DNA of 29,159 nt from positions 1 to 29,159 of the forward strand of contig JBBBWG010004803.1 of assembly GCA_037176905.1 (NCBI GenBank), read 5' to 3'. The notes beneath the pieces were generated by a model. That model was given only the letters and a program-made list of their open reading frames with translations. It had not been told where the DNA came from and made no database searches. How positions within the stretch are numbered: position 1 is the first letter of the stretch; each line of letters starts with the position of its first letter. Position numbers and translations under genes: made by a program. Source of the DNA: Azolla pinnata. Lineage: Eukaryota > Streptophyta > Polypodiopsida > Salviniales > Salviniaceae. Positions 1 through 11,900 of this stretch are shown piece after piece.

Positions 1-3
<3 letters not shown>

Positions 4-51
<48 letters not shown>
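4..51. repeat. (GA)n microsatellite in the WDR11 leader or promoter
   Basis: An uninterrupted GA dinucleotide run of about 48 bases, with a second short run at 61-70. It lies 170-215 bases upstream of the chosen ATG, so it is either core promoter or 5' leader. GA/CT runs in plant leaders are common and can bind BBR/BPC proteins; that function is inference. Confidence 0.9.
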
Positions 52-55
<4 letters not shown>

Positions 56-85
56 TACACAGAGAGAGAGTCGAATCCTTCATTC

Positions 86-187
86 ATGGACAACAGCTCT
101 TAGGTGTTCCACCACCAGATCTCTATTTGGAAGGAGATTCCGGAGATGGGGGCAACCCTGGTGGTGGTTGTGGTGGTGCTGGTTTAA
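86..187 (+). promoter_or_regulatory. Two short upstream ORFs in the WDR11 leader
   Basis: An ATG at 86 opens a 5-codon ORF ending TAG at 101-103. A second ATG at 146 opens a 13-codon ORF, rich in Val, ending TAA at 185-187. Both close before the main ATG at 221 and do not overlap it. If the transcript begins upstream of 86 and this stretch is not spliced out, ribosomes would meet both first. The acceptor-like sequence ending at 214 leaves the possibility that the second lies in a leader intron. Confidence 0.5.
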
Positions 188-220
188 TCCCTAATCTTCT
201 TCTCTTGCCGGCAGAGCTAT

Positions 221-2983
221 ATGGCTACATGGAGATTCGGATTCCCCGGAGTTGCAGGAATGCTGGTCGGCCCAGCCGCCAAGGAGAACAATGGCTCATC
301 ACATTGCAGTTCTCATGGCCTCCTTGCCTATGGGGCTGGGAGCAGCATCGTGATTGTGGATGTGAGATCTATGCAGCTCGTCACGGTTCTGCCCATGCCC
401 TGCGCCGGCTCAACGGCATTCCAAGCGGCTCCTTTTGTCACAGCAATTCAATGGACTCCCGAGGGTTTGCAGAGCGATCTCCTCGGTGAATCAGCTACAA
501 GCAATCTGCGGCTTGCGGTAGGGGATAGGCAGGGCCGAATCGCTATCTGGAATGTTGCGAATGGTGAAATCAGCACATGGCTTAGCCTTGAAGCAGACAA
601 AGGGAGGCTGGGTATACAAGATGTTTGCTGGGTTTATGGACAACCGTGGCTATTGCTTGCGATACATGGTACATCCCTCGTTTCTCTTTGGGACACAGCG
701 ACTGGGCGTTCTATTTGGAGGTTAGATGCATCCCCCGAAGTCCTTAGCTGTGTCAAGTGTGATCCCTTCGATGCCAGACAGGTTTGCATTGTGAGTGCAA
801 AAGGTCTTCTATTGTCGATCTATATTGGGGGACTCTTGGAATTCGATATTTCTGTGAAGCGCCACCAGCTCAACCTCGCGGAAGAACGAGGAGGCAGCAC
901 GTCTATATCTGGTGCAGGGAAAGGTAGCAATGCAACTATAAGTGGGGATGTTGGAAAGGATGGGGTAAGTGGATTGGGGATGTCTTATTCAGCAAATTCT
1001 GCTGTTACTAGTCAAACACTTCTATCAGGAAACAACAGCAGGTGCTTGTTCTCCACAACAAGCAGAGGAATATTGTACATCACCTTTCCCAGAGAACTCT
1101 TCGTGTTTGATCTACGATTTGGAGCAGTGCTTTCAAATTCTGGCTTACCTAGGGGCTGCAGTAGATTTCTTGATCTTGTAGCAAATGCTGACGGAGATGT
1201 TTTATACTGTGCTCACGCAGATGGCAAGCTCACAGCATGGTTAAGAAAACAGTGGGTCTTCCTTGTTAACCTTTTTAAGCTCAGTTCTGTTTTTCATTTC
1301 ATTGGCTGAGTACTAGCTAGTTTGGGGTATAAAATCGTTTGGTGATATTTTTTGCACCAAGGGTAGACTATACAAATAACAAGGTCGACGTGTAGTCTCT
1401 GCATCATAAATTTACTAGACTAGAATGTGGATGCAAACCTCATTTGTTCATTTGATAGATACTAGGGAAGCTGAATAGTGTGGGTATGCTTTGATGAAGA
1501 CGTTAGACTTATTCAAGATCCGCATGATATTTATGTCAATTTTTCTGACAAGGAAATTTAGATATTCAAGAGCTATTGGTTTAGTTCTCTTATCGTCTTC
1601 TAATCGAATACGATGGCTGTGGCTGTAAAACACTCTTTTTTTTTGACATATAATATGGTACATATAAATCTATGTAGGCCCTTAAGGGGGAACATACAGA
1701 TTGATCTAACATCTAAGCTTCATCTACTCAGCACTGATACATCTTGGTTACTGTCAGCTGGACATGAGTCAAAACACAGTAAATGCGTTGTGGAGATGCA
1801 TCACAATATGTCTGACTGAAACCAAGGCTGGCACACACTGGATGAACTGTTTCTAACCCGTTTGATGCCACAATATATCTAATGGTAATAGGAGTATGCC
1901 TATGCATGCGTTTTGCTAAATGCTCGGACATTGGCTGATGCTTCAGGTCTTAAGTGCATTAGGAAGCTGGTTGAAAAATTGAGACTGGATTGTTGCACGT
2001 GCAACCTAAACCTTCTTACTCTGGGTCTTTGCAGGAATCAACAGGCATATTCTTTGTCTTTTATGGATGCTCTTTTGCCTCAATTGGGTTCATCTGTTCC
2101 TGCTCCAGCTGTTCTTTCAGCTGTAAATTGTTCGTGTGAAATTTTTGTAGAGAACACTGAAAATGTTAAGGAAAGTGCACTTTCCACTCCTGAGCAGATG
2201 AAATCGCTGTCCAAACTGGAATCTCTTCCAGCTGTTGTACTAAGTGCTCCCATAGCTGGCAATAGTAACCCCTTATTCTCAAGGGAGAAGGATAAAGATA
2301 AGATGTATTTTGAGATGATGATTATGTCTATTTGTGATGATGGGAGATTGTTACATTGGTCTATAACATTTGGAGACTCTTCGGAAATGAAATCTGGTAA
2401 TGCAAATGAAGAGTCAAATTTTGGCAACAAAATTGACGAAATTATCAGTAATGGGGAGTTAGGAAGGCAAGAACTCCTTCCAGGAAAGGTTGAATCAAGC
2501 ACTAGCTACCCAACATTCAAGGTAAAAGATGAATATACAGATTCTGTTTCTTTTTTCTTTTCAGAGTAAAACCTTGTCTGGCACCAGTAGACTGAAGGTT
2601 TGCATGTGCAACACTTGAGGAATTACTTTTGTTGCAGCTTATGTTAACAGGCCAGTTGAGTCTGCTTCCATCCACAATAACTATGTTAGCTGTCCCTGTG
2701 CCATCCCTTTTAGCCACTCTGCCTGGTAATTGCTGCAATTTTTTCTTAAGCTTCTTTACAATTCCTTATAAATCAATATAGTTATTCTATTTTCTTTGCA
2801 GGTGGAGGTAATGGTCCAGCAGCATCAACCCCATTGGTTGCTTTGGCTACTCAGGGTGGAACGATAGAGGTTGTCGATGCCATGTCCAATGCTGTCACGA
2901 GCTCATTCCTTGTTCATTCTGGTCCAGTTCGTGGACTACGTTGGCTAGGGAATTCACGGCTTGTTTCATTCTCATTCACGGAG
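221..2983 (+). other. WDR11 N-terminal propeller region (exons 1-4, residues 1-596)
   Basis: Exon 1 (residues 1-343) holds WD40-like strands: LLAYGAGSSIVIVDVRSMQL, GRIAIWNVANGE, GIQDVCWVYG and VSLWDTATGRSIWRLDASPE. It ends with the family blocks FPRELFVFDLRFGAVL and LYCAHADGKLTAWLRK. A low-complexity Ser/Gly-rich loop spans about residues 225-270. Exon 2 (residues 344-506) has the conserved QLGSSVPAPAVLSAV block and then a poorly conserved acidic, Ser-rich linker. Exon 3 encodes GQLSLLPSTITMLAVPVPSL and exon 4 VALATQGGTIEVVDAMSN and RGLRWLGNSRLVSFSF, all strongly conserved in plant homologues. The first residues (MATWRFGFPGVAGM) differ from the Pro/Ser-rich start of many homologues, so the N-terminus is the least certain part. 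Confidence 0.85.
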
Positions 2984-5900
2984 GTATGTTGAAAAGTAAA
3001 TAGTTATTACCTGTAAAAGGAAGATATTTTATATGCATGTTGATTGCATGAGCCTAGAGTTCATCAGCACTGAGGCTGCTATGGTGGAAGACTGAAAAGT
3101 GAAGATCAGTGTTGAAAACGGTGCCACCATACTGTGGGCTTTCTAAAGAAGCTTTTGAAACTTCTTTCACTTAAACATTTTACGAGTTAAAGTCCAACTG
3201 AAAGCATTGTTTCCTGTTATAACTATTTCATTTTCGGAAACTCACTGGGAAGTACAAGGCAGATTACGTCTCCTTTAGGGCACCGAGGCATTACCTACCT
3301 CCTCAGTGATTTTAGAAGTCTCTGGGGAGATACCCTAAAAAGTTTTGGGGGAATACATAAGCCTAGTGGTTTTTTGTCAGCCATACGAGCAGGGAGCTTC
3401 TAGGCTGAACTGGGCACCCACTAAGGTAGATGAGACACTGAGCAACCTGAGTTCTTTTCTTGCACAATGGTGCAAGGATGGAAGCTGCTGGATATTGGCA
3501 TGTAAAACAAAAAAGAAACTGGGCCACTTTGCTCATTATTGATACTCCTATTATCTCTTTTCTAACCATTCCTCCCATATCTTAAGCCAGTCAGTTTGCT
3601 GTCTGTAGCAGCAATCCAAGAGTGCATATATGAGAGTGTTGAGTGGATCGTGCATTGACTTGTGTAGGTACCCTTCCCAAGTCTACATTCATTTTCTTCA
3701 GTATTAGAGATGACTTATACCCAAGGTCCCTTCATTGTTGCTCATTGATCACAACATTATAGTTAACCTGGAGTACCTACTCCATTGGAGACAATTGATT
3801 TACTGTTGTTGTTGTAGGAGATGTTTCACTTTTGTTGTTTTGGGCTTCTGCATCCTTTGACATAAAATTATGAGCAGACGGTAATGAGGTCCCTCATGAT
3901 ATATAGAAGGGACTCTATACATTGTAGAAGCCAGTATTAAGAGATTTCATGATCATTACAGCTTTATGACAAAGTGGACAGTACAATTGGGTTAAAGGCA
4001 AGCAAGGACTATATTCCAATTTCATAGAGATTTGTAAATCCCATGTTATTTTGCAGGGATTCTCATACCCATACTACCATAAGCAGATAATATTGTGCTT
4101 ATTTCATGCTATAAAAAGGAATTACCTATGGGTGTAGTATTCTATGCACAAAGATCCTGCAATTTGGTAGAGAAATCCTAATAAAAGCAAGGTCACAATG
4201 TTTGATCAGATCAGACTACCGATTTTAGTTCAAAGGGAAGATGTGAAATTGCAGATGCTAGTGTGTATTTGTTTGGCTAAAAGGGAACAGTTACCCTCTG
4301 CGCTATCAAACAAGAGTATTGTTTAAGTTACACAGCATTAGCATAGATGGATTGCCCCCTTGTTATGGGTATAGCTGTAATTTACTAAAAGTTTTCACGA
4401 AAATTTAATGATTAACCATATGGTAATTACTAGGTGTTAAATTGCATGATGGCAATGATAGAGGTCTATAACATCAGCGTGGTCCTCTTGTCTCTCGTTC
4501 ATTGGTTTTTGAAAACATAAATAAGTGCCTTCCTCTCATTATAGATCAAGCTCTTTTGATGTGTCTTCTAGGGATAAATGTTCTGGGCATGGTCGTAATT
4601 GACCATGAGTAGTTCAACAATGGTTTCATATAACTTCATGCTGAGTTGATATAGGTTAAGCCACATTAGAAAGTGGAGCAGAGTTCAAAGCATTCAATTC
4701 TACAATGTGAGACAACTAATAATATCTTGTCACTTGACCTTACACATGAGTGGCGTAAGTGTTGCTTTATGAGTTGGGGGCGTCTATGACATTTGAATGC
4801 CTCCTCTTGTGGTTGGTACACTGGCTAGAAGATCCCTTGATACTAGCTCGTGAAAAAAACAAACAGAAAAAGAAAGTCCTCTCAACTATTAAGGCACAAA
4901 TGTCTGTTTGCATTGGTATAGGATACGTTAGTTTTTCTCTCATCATCACTAGGGAGTGATCGGAAAGATCTTACCCCTTTTTGTAAGCTTCTCCTTCTCT
5001 ATTAGCTTATCTTTGTTTATTGTATTAGTTTAAGTTCTAACAATTAGCATATGCCTCAGTTGGGATCATTGATACCGTCCTTGGACATTGGGTTGGACAA
5101 GCCTTGTTTTTGTCACTGGATGGTGCAATCCCTAATCCCTGGTGATAGTGAAACTCTTGCTTCTTCGTCATTTGCTATTCCATATCATAAGTGGAGAAGA
5201 TCCTCGTGGTATGGAATGCTAGGATGATGGTTGCCTTGCCCATAGGCTGGGCTCATAGATGGACAGTGTGGAACAGCCAACATGATGATTGGTGATTGTA
5301 ACACCTCATTCCAGTACAAATCGATGTGTCCACATTTTGATTTGGCACACAAGGAGATGAATAAAGCAATCTGCTAGATATCATCAAACTGGATGCGAAA
5401 ATGAGCATTATCAGTGCATACACTACTTGCTTGAAGAGATTTGCTCATTATAGCATGGAATTTGTTTTGGATCCCAAAGATGGACCACTTTGTCATGCAT
5501 ACATTTTGTAATGAAGCGGGAACCTCTGGGTCAATTCATATCAAATAATCAGTTAGACATATACACCTTGAATGCATCCTGTGTGCAGTATCTTTTTTTG
5601 TGTGTGTGTGACCGTCTGTGGAATAGTTAAATAAGTTTGTGTGCAAATGTGAGTGTTTATTCAGATATATAGTACGATGTGAATTATCCCATTAAGTCTT
5701 GCATTTTTCTATGCTTATAAAATGATGCTTTTGAATCATACAGATTAAAGGAAAAGGTGGGGGTTTTGTCAATAATCTTGCAGTTACATGTGTTCGAAGT
5801 GGACAAAGCAAAGCATTTCGTGTTTTACAGAAGCCTGAAAGGGCTCCAGTGAGGTTTCTTCGAGCATCTCCTTCTGGCAGGTTCGCTATTCAAAGGGTCT

Positions 5901-8900
5901 ACTATTATTCTGAACACTAAATTTAAGTTGTGAAAGCTTCATGTGTTAATGTAAGTGACTGAACTAGAATAAAAAGTGAACAAGTAGTGATATGATGCTC
6001 CACAACATGAGCTTAATCATGTTGATTAGTATGCTCCCAAAATGGCCTTTATTTGTCGATCACATGGGTGATGAAACCTTGGTCCCTTTGCTCCTGGTAT
6101 ATGTGCCCGAAAAATCCCAATTGCTTGATCAATGCTGACCCCCTTTGATTTTCCTTCCAGAGCCTCTACCGGTATATTCCTTGGCTGAGTTGTGGTGTGA
6201 GGAAGAGTCACCAAATCAAAGAGATTTGTGTTTTTTCTTTTGCGGCTTCATTGTTGCAGTTGTATTGTATTCCTAAGGAACTTCTCCCTGTGTCTTTAGA
6301 CTTTTAGTAAGAATAATCAAACAACGTTGGTCTCGTATTATATTCCATTTTTGAAGAGATAGTGGTAACAACCATTTTTATCATAAAATACCAAACAATG
6401 GCACACATGATGTTCTTCTGACTTTACTGCCAATGACATAGCTGACATACTCTTTCTTCCATAGGTTTGCGTGCATACATCATTCTTTTCTCAATTTTTA
6501 TTGATGTGAAGAAATCCAAAGCAGCCAAATCAGCATGCGGAGCACATGTGAGAGATTTGTATTTTATATATGAAGGCTTGATGATAAATCCATCTTGTGA
6601 CATGTGTAAGAAAAGGGCCTTATATATTGTCATCGTTTTACTAATAGGTGTTATGGGATTGATACACGTTCTTTTATTCTTCAATTTGATGATATCGACC
6701 TGGATCACACTCTCTTCTTCTCCACTTTGGTCATTTATAGATGTGAGCAATCTAGACTGTATTAGAGGAGGTAGGGAATTTATATTCATTCCATTCAAAT
6801 GGAACCATTCCTGCATTTGGGTATCTCCATCTTCAGTGGGTTGTGTAATAATGACATAAGTTCCAACCCTGGATACCTGTTTTTAGGGAGTTTCCATAGG
6901 CGTTGGATGCTAGTCACAATCGAAGTAGTGCCTTGGTCACTATTGGGGTTGCTCTCTTCTGTGTCTGTATGGTATCATGGGGCATAGACGCTTGTTCCTT
7001 ATCATGCAGCTAATCATCAAGACTAAAGGTCCCTCCGAATCTATCCAATTATACACCTTATCAGAGCTTGGTCCCCATATTTCTACTCCATACAGAAGAG
7101 TTGGTGTTACAAGTGTATCAAATAGCGACAACTACTTCATGATTCTTGGAATTGAATGTGTGCACTTTGTCTTTTGAGATTACCAAGGGCTGCTTATGCA
7201 TACGAAAGCCTGTCACATACAACTTCATGTAGGGAGAGCAGGGCCCCGGTTAGTGTCACTCCTAGTTACGTGTAGGATCATGTGTACGCCACCTTTTCAT
7301 CTCCAAAGAACAATTCTGGTTCTGTTCTCATCGCCCAAGCTTAAGGTTATCTTGTTGAGGTTGACCAACAGAGCTTTATTTGTACAGAATGACTTTAGAG
7401 CATTTAGAAATGGTTGATGCTATGCAGATAGGCATAATTCACATGTGTTGAACCATGTATGAGCATATAGTGAGCACCCACTTAGCTCAAGTACAGTTAA
7501 GGTCATATTTATACACATTTTCCATGGAGCATATATTATTCCTACCATATTGAATGCAGCTCTATTCTGGTGATAACTTGTAGACAGATCAGTGTTGATA
7601 TACATGAACTTTGTTTCCAAGGTGGTTCTTAACATTTGCAAATGTCAGATTAGACTATTTTAAAGTCACTCTAAATGTTAAACTGACATTGTGTACTGGA
7701 TATTGTTGTTTATCTTGATGAATTAATGAGCAAGTTTTCTATCTGTTCATTATCATAGGTACTTATTGATTTTATTTCGTGAAGCTCCTGCAGAGGTGTG
7801 GGCAATGACTAAAAATCCTCAAATGGTGAGATTCCCTCTGGTTTCTCTTTGAAGGCGATGAATGCGCCACATCTTATTCTCTTTATATGAAGATGTCTTA
7901 TTTTAACTTTCTGCTACTGGATACAGCTTCGTTCTTTGGCCCTTCCTTTTACGGTGATGGAATGGGCTTTGCCTCCAGCACCCAAAACTAACGGAACATC
8001 AAAACAATCCATTTGGAGACCATCTCTTTTATATAAGGATAAGCCTGTAATAGCTTCAACAAATGCTTCTGTTAATGATCCTTCTCTTGCATCCCCACGA
8101 TTGTCTGACCCAGGTACAACCCTATAAACTCATCCTGTCCTGACATCTGACAGCTTTGGGTGCTAACATGTGATATTGATTGATTGATTTATATTATTTG
8201 TTTGGAAAGGTCCTGGAGTCAACCTAGACAGTCCACTAGATGAATCAGCTGAAAGTTTTGCATTTGCTCTTGTCAACGGATCGTTGGGAGTATTTGAATT
8301 ACGGGGCAGAAGAGTTCGTGATTTCAGGTTTTTCTCTATGACCTGGGATGTCAAGGAAATGTTTGTGAAATATTATTGTTCTCTCTTGAGGCAGATTCCC
8401 AGGTGAGAATTTTGATTCCTGTTTTTTAATTTCAGACCCAAGTGGCCTTCAGCATCTTTTGTGTCAGCAGATGTCTTAGTGACAGCCATGGCTTACAGAA
8501 CACCTCACGTGGTATGATGCTTCCCCGTGTTAACATGGACATACCCAATTGTGTTTTTTGCCATTTGACAATCTTAGGTTAGGTGGTTGATATTTTGTAG
8601 GTGATGGGGGATCGTTCAGGAAATATAAGATGGTGGGATGTAACCACTGGGATGTCTTCAACATTTAATAGCCATCGTGGTGGGGTGAGGAGAATAAAGT
8701 TTGCTCCTGTTGCTCCTGGTGATCATACAAGGGGCCGCGTTGCTGTTTTATTCAATGACCATACCTTTGCTATATATGATCTTGTAAGTTGAGTTTGTTT
8801 TTGTGAAGATAACTGTGGCTAATATTTAGCAGAAGTTGCCACCCTTTCTCCTAGATGTTTCCAGAGAGGAACTCCTGAATGTTCTGGAGGTTTGTTTGAT

Positions 8901-11900
8901 TGTTTTTGGTCTGCTTTGTTCTGCTCTGATCTGAAAAGAACTCCTGAATTGTTTTGTCGTCCTCGCATGTGTTACTGCCCTCTGTCCTTGTCATCTGCTG
9001 TATCCGCTATTCAATATCTTTCATAATCTCTCTTTTCTTTCTTCCGACTCTGAAATTTGTCCATGATGAATCAAGGTTCCTCTAATCTCATTTTGCTGCA
9101 TTCGTGACCTAAGCATTGGTCTAACCTCTCTTTCTCTCTCTGCACTAATCTCTGCATTTCTGAGCTAGTCTGTGTCTTATGATAATATCACAACTCTATG
9201 TTCTCCTTTGATAACACGGTTATCCGTATACAACAGAAATAAAACATGGTAGCAGTCTGCACATAAAAGGAGTTGTTCAGACTTGGATATTTGTGAGCCA
9301 GTATTACGTAGGGTATTGTGTTAATTGCGACTGTATGCTTGCTTATAGTTTACACGATGGTTTCTTGTGTCGCTATACCATGTTTCTTGTAAACAAGGCT
9401 TTTGACCCACTGTGCAAGGTAATGGAATATGGGAGTTAACAGGGCTTGCAACTGTTTTTATGAGATGGACAAGTTCACGAAGAAAAACATTACGACTGCC
9501 CAATCTCGTCAACAAAGAAATATCACAACTCTTTTCTCTGGCCTCCCAACAGGGTTTAGGGTTTAGGGTTTACAAATGGGTCATCTGGTCTCTTAAAACA
9601 TTAACGTTATGAGCCATTAAGAAGAATGAGATAAACCAAATGCACCTTGTTATAAGTTCATGGTATATGATTTTAATCATTGCCATCACTTGGTTCCCGT
9701 CTCTTACCTGTGCAGAAACTGAAGTCCCACATCTGTCTATGTGCTGGGAATAGGACAGAAAACCCAGGTAACAAGGGATCAGAAAATAACGAGAAGATTG
9801 AATAGAAACAAGATCGAAGAGACAAACTTTGGCAAAAACAGATTTTCCTCAGGAAAAAGAGTAAATTATGTTGTACATAAAGGCTTCCTAATATCTATAT
9901 TATTTCTATATTTTTTAAAGAATCTTAAAAGTGTTTCATGCTGAGCGGAGAATCCAGACAGGGAATCTCATTCAAAGTACAAAATATTCTAGGAGAATAA
10001 AATGACACTACTATAGTTATTAGCTCCATCATAAAATGAGTAGCTGGGACATAATATTCTCATGATCAGAATGTCAACTGTGCTCTCTGCAAGTGCTGAA
10101 ACATTGTCTCATAATCGATGCTTGGAAACACCCATCAACCGTGAGAAGTAGTTAGCATTTTAAAAATTTCTTTAGAGGCCCGGAGAAATTAAAGTTTTGA
10201 ACTGCTATTGACTTACCACTCTCCGTTCCTCATTACCGTTCCTATCCCTGGGTCATTCAGGTTACCTCATATTCCTCATTCCTCTACATAACTCACTCTT
10301 ATCTCATACCCCAATTTCTCCAGCTCATTATGATAATGAAATGAATGACGGCGTAGTACATATCAATATAATATGGATAATTGTAAATTGCTTAAGATGT
10401 TCCACACTTTGTACATTTGCTATCTCCATTCGAATCTGGCAAAGGGTAAAGATACATAATCCTACAGTTATTCTTGGCTCTTATTTTGTCTCACTAAGAG
10501 GCTTACTGTGATTTGTTCCATTTGCAGAATACTCAAGATCCCCTAAAGAATGCTATTGTTCAGTCACAGATTGGTGGCATATTGGTTTCAGAACTTGATT
10601 GGTTTCCTATCCGCTTTGCAGACAGCGACATCATGTTATTATGCATTGCAGGTGCTGATGGCAGTTTCCGACTACTTGAGGTCAATATGTATGGTCTCAT
10701 ATTTCTTTTTCTATTGATAAATTTTTTTCTTGGTTATGTGTCTGCAGCAGTGACTTTTGCTACGGTATATTTATGTATTTGTTAAAAGTTGAGAAATAAC
10801 GAATCAGAAAACAACATTGAACTTACGGCTGTGGCAGTGTTTCCTACCACTTCTAAAGTTAATGAAAGAATCACAATTTCAAAAGTGAAATGCATTAGTA
10901 GGGGTTTTGACATTAAATCATTAGTTGACCATTACTCTAAAATGATGAATGCGTGATATCTCTTTGAATTTCAATTACTCTATGACTTCAATGTGTACTT
11001 ATGGCATAAATTAAAGTCGAAGATCATTGAGGCTGCAAACATGTATTTTTCTCTGGTATTGTACAAAGAATGACGGGTTATCCTGTCAGAGATGATTCGA
11101 AGCTGCTTTTAGAATCCATCGCATGCACACTATGCCACTTTATTTGAATTTCCCCCTCTAGCAAGTAAAACAGCTGCTAGTTGAGAGCAGTTCCTTGTTT
11201 AGTTTAAGTTAATAGGAGTGTACGCTTGGGTGTCCTTGTGAGCATATTTCTGAAATATTGTTTCAAGAAAAGCTGGTGAATCTCTCAAGAACACCTTTCT
11301 ATGTTATTTATGGGGGTTCTTGGTTGAGTCTTCAGTAATCAGCAATAGTTCAGTTGATTTGGTCATGGTTTGAGAGTTTAAATCATGTTGAAATTTTCGA
11401 AACCCAAACACACTGAACTGCCAAACTACCAAACACTGAACCAACTGTTTCTAATGTGTTTGAAACCGTTTATAAAATTTTGTTAAACCAAACTGTGAAC
11501 CATTCTGGATCGTTTGAACTTTTACAAAATTCAAAATCATAATATATATAATGATTTGAATATTTAATACCGTAGCTTCAACATGGGCAAACCAATAAAA
11601 GCATTAACTTGTAAACTGGATCAAATCTAACCAACCTGCTAACCCTTCTAGCCAAACTAGACACTTTTTCCAATAGTTCATCTTTGAATTCAAGGATTAG
11701 TTTCTGCAGAAATTGTACCATTGCTGTTTCACGTCGATCATCCTCTCTTACTTCTAGCTGAATCTTTGTAGAGTTGGGAAACATTTTAATTATCCATGAG
11801 AATAATAATTGTCAAGTTTAAAGAGAGCTGTCAGTAGGTATTACCGAAGTGGCTGATCATTGCCTAGGCACGCTTGACATATATGGCAAAGTGCACTAAA

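Noticed and set aside
127-489. 120-codon ORF overlapping WDR11 exon 1
   Set aside because: Starts without ATG and is out of frame with the conserved WD40 reading.
6026-6214. 62-codon minus-strand ORF in intron 5
   Set aside because: No recognised domain; not clearly part of the LINE relic.
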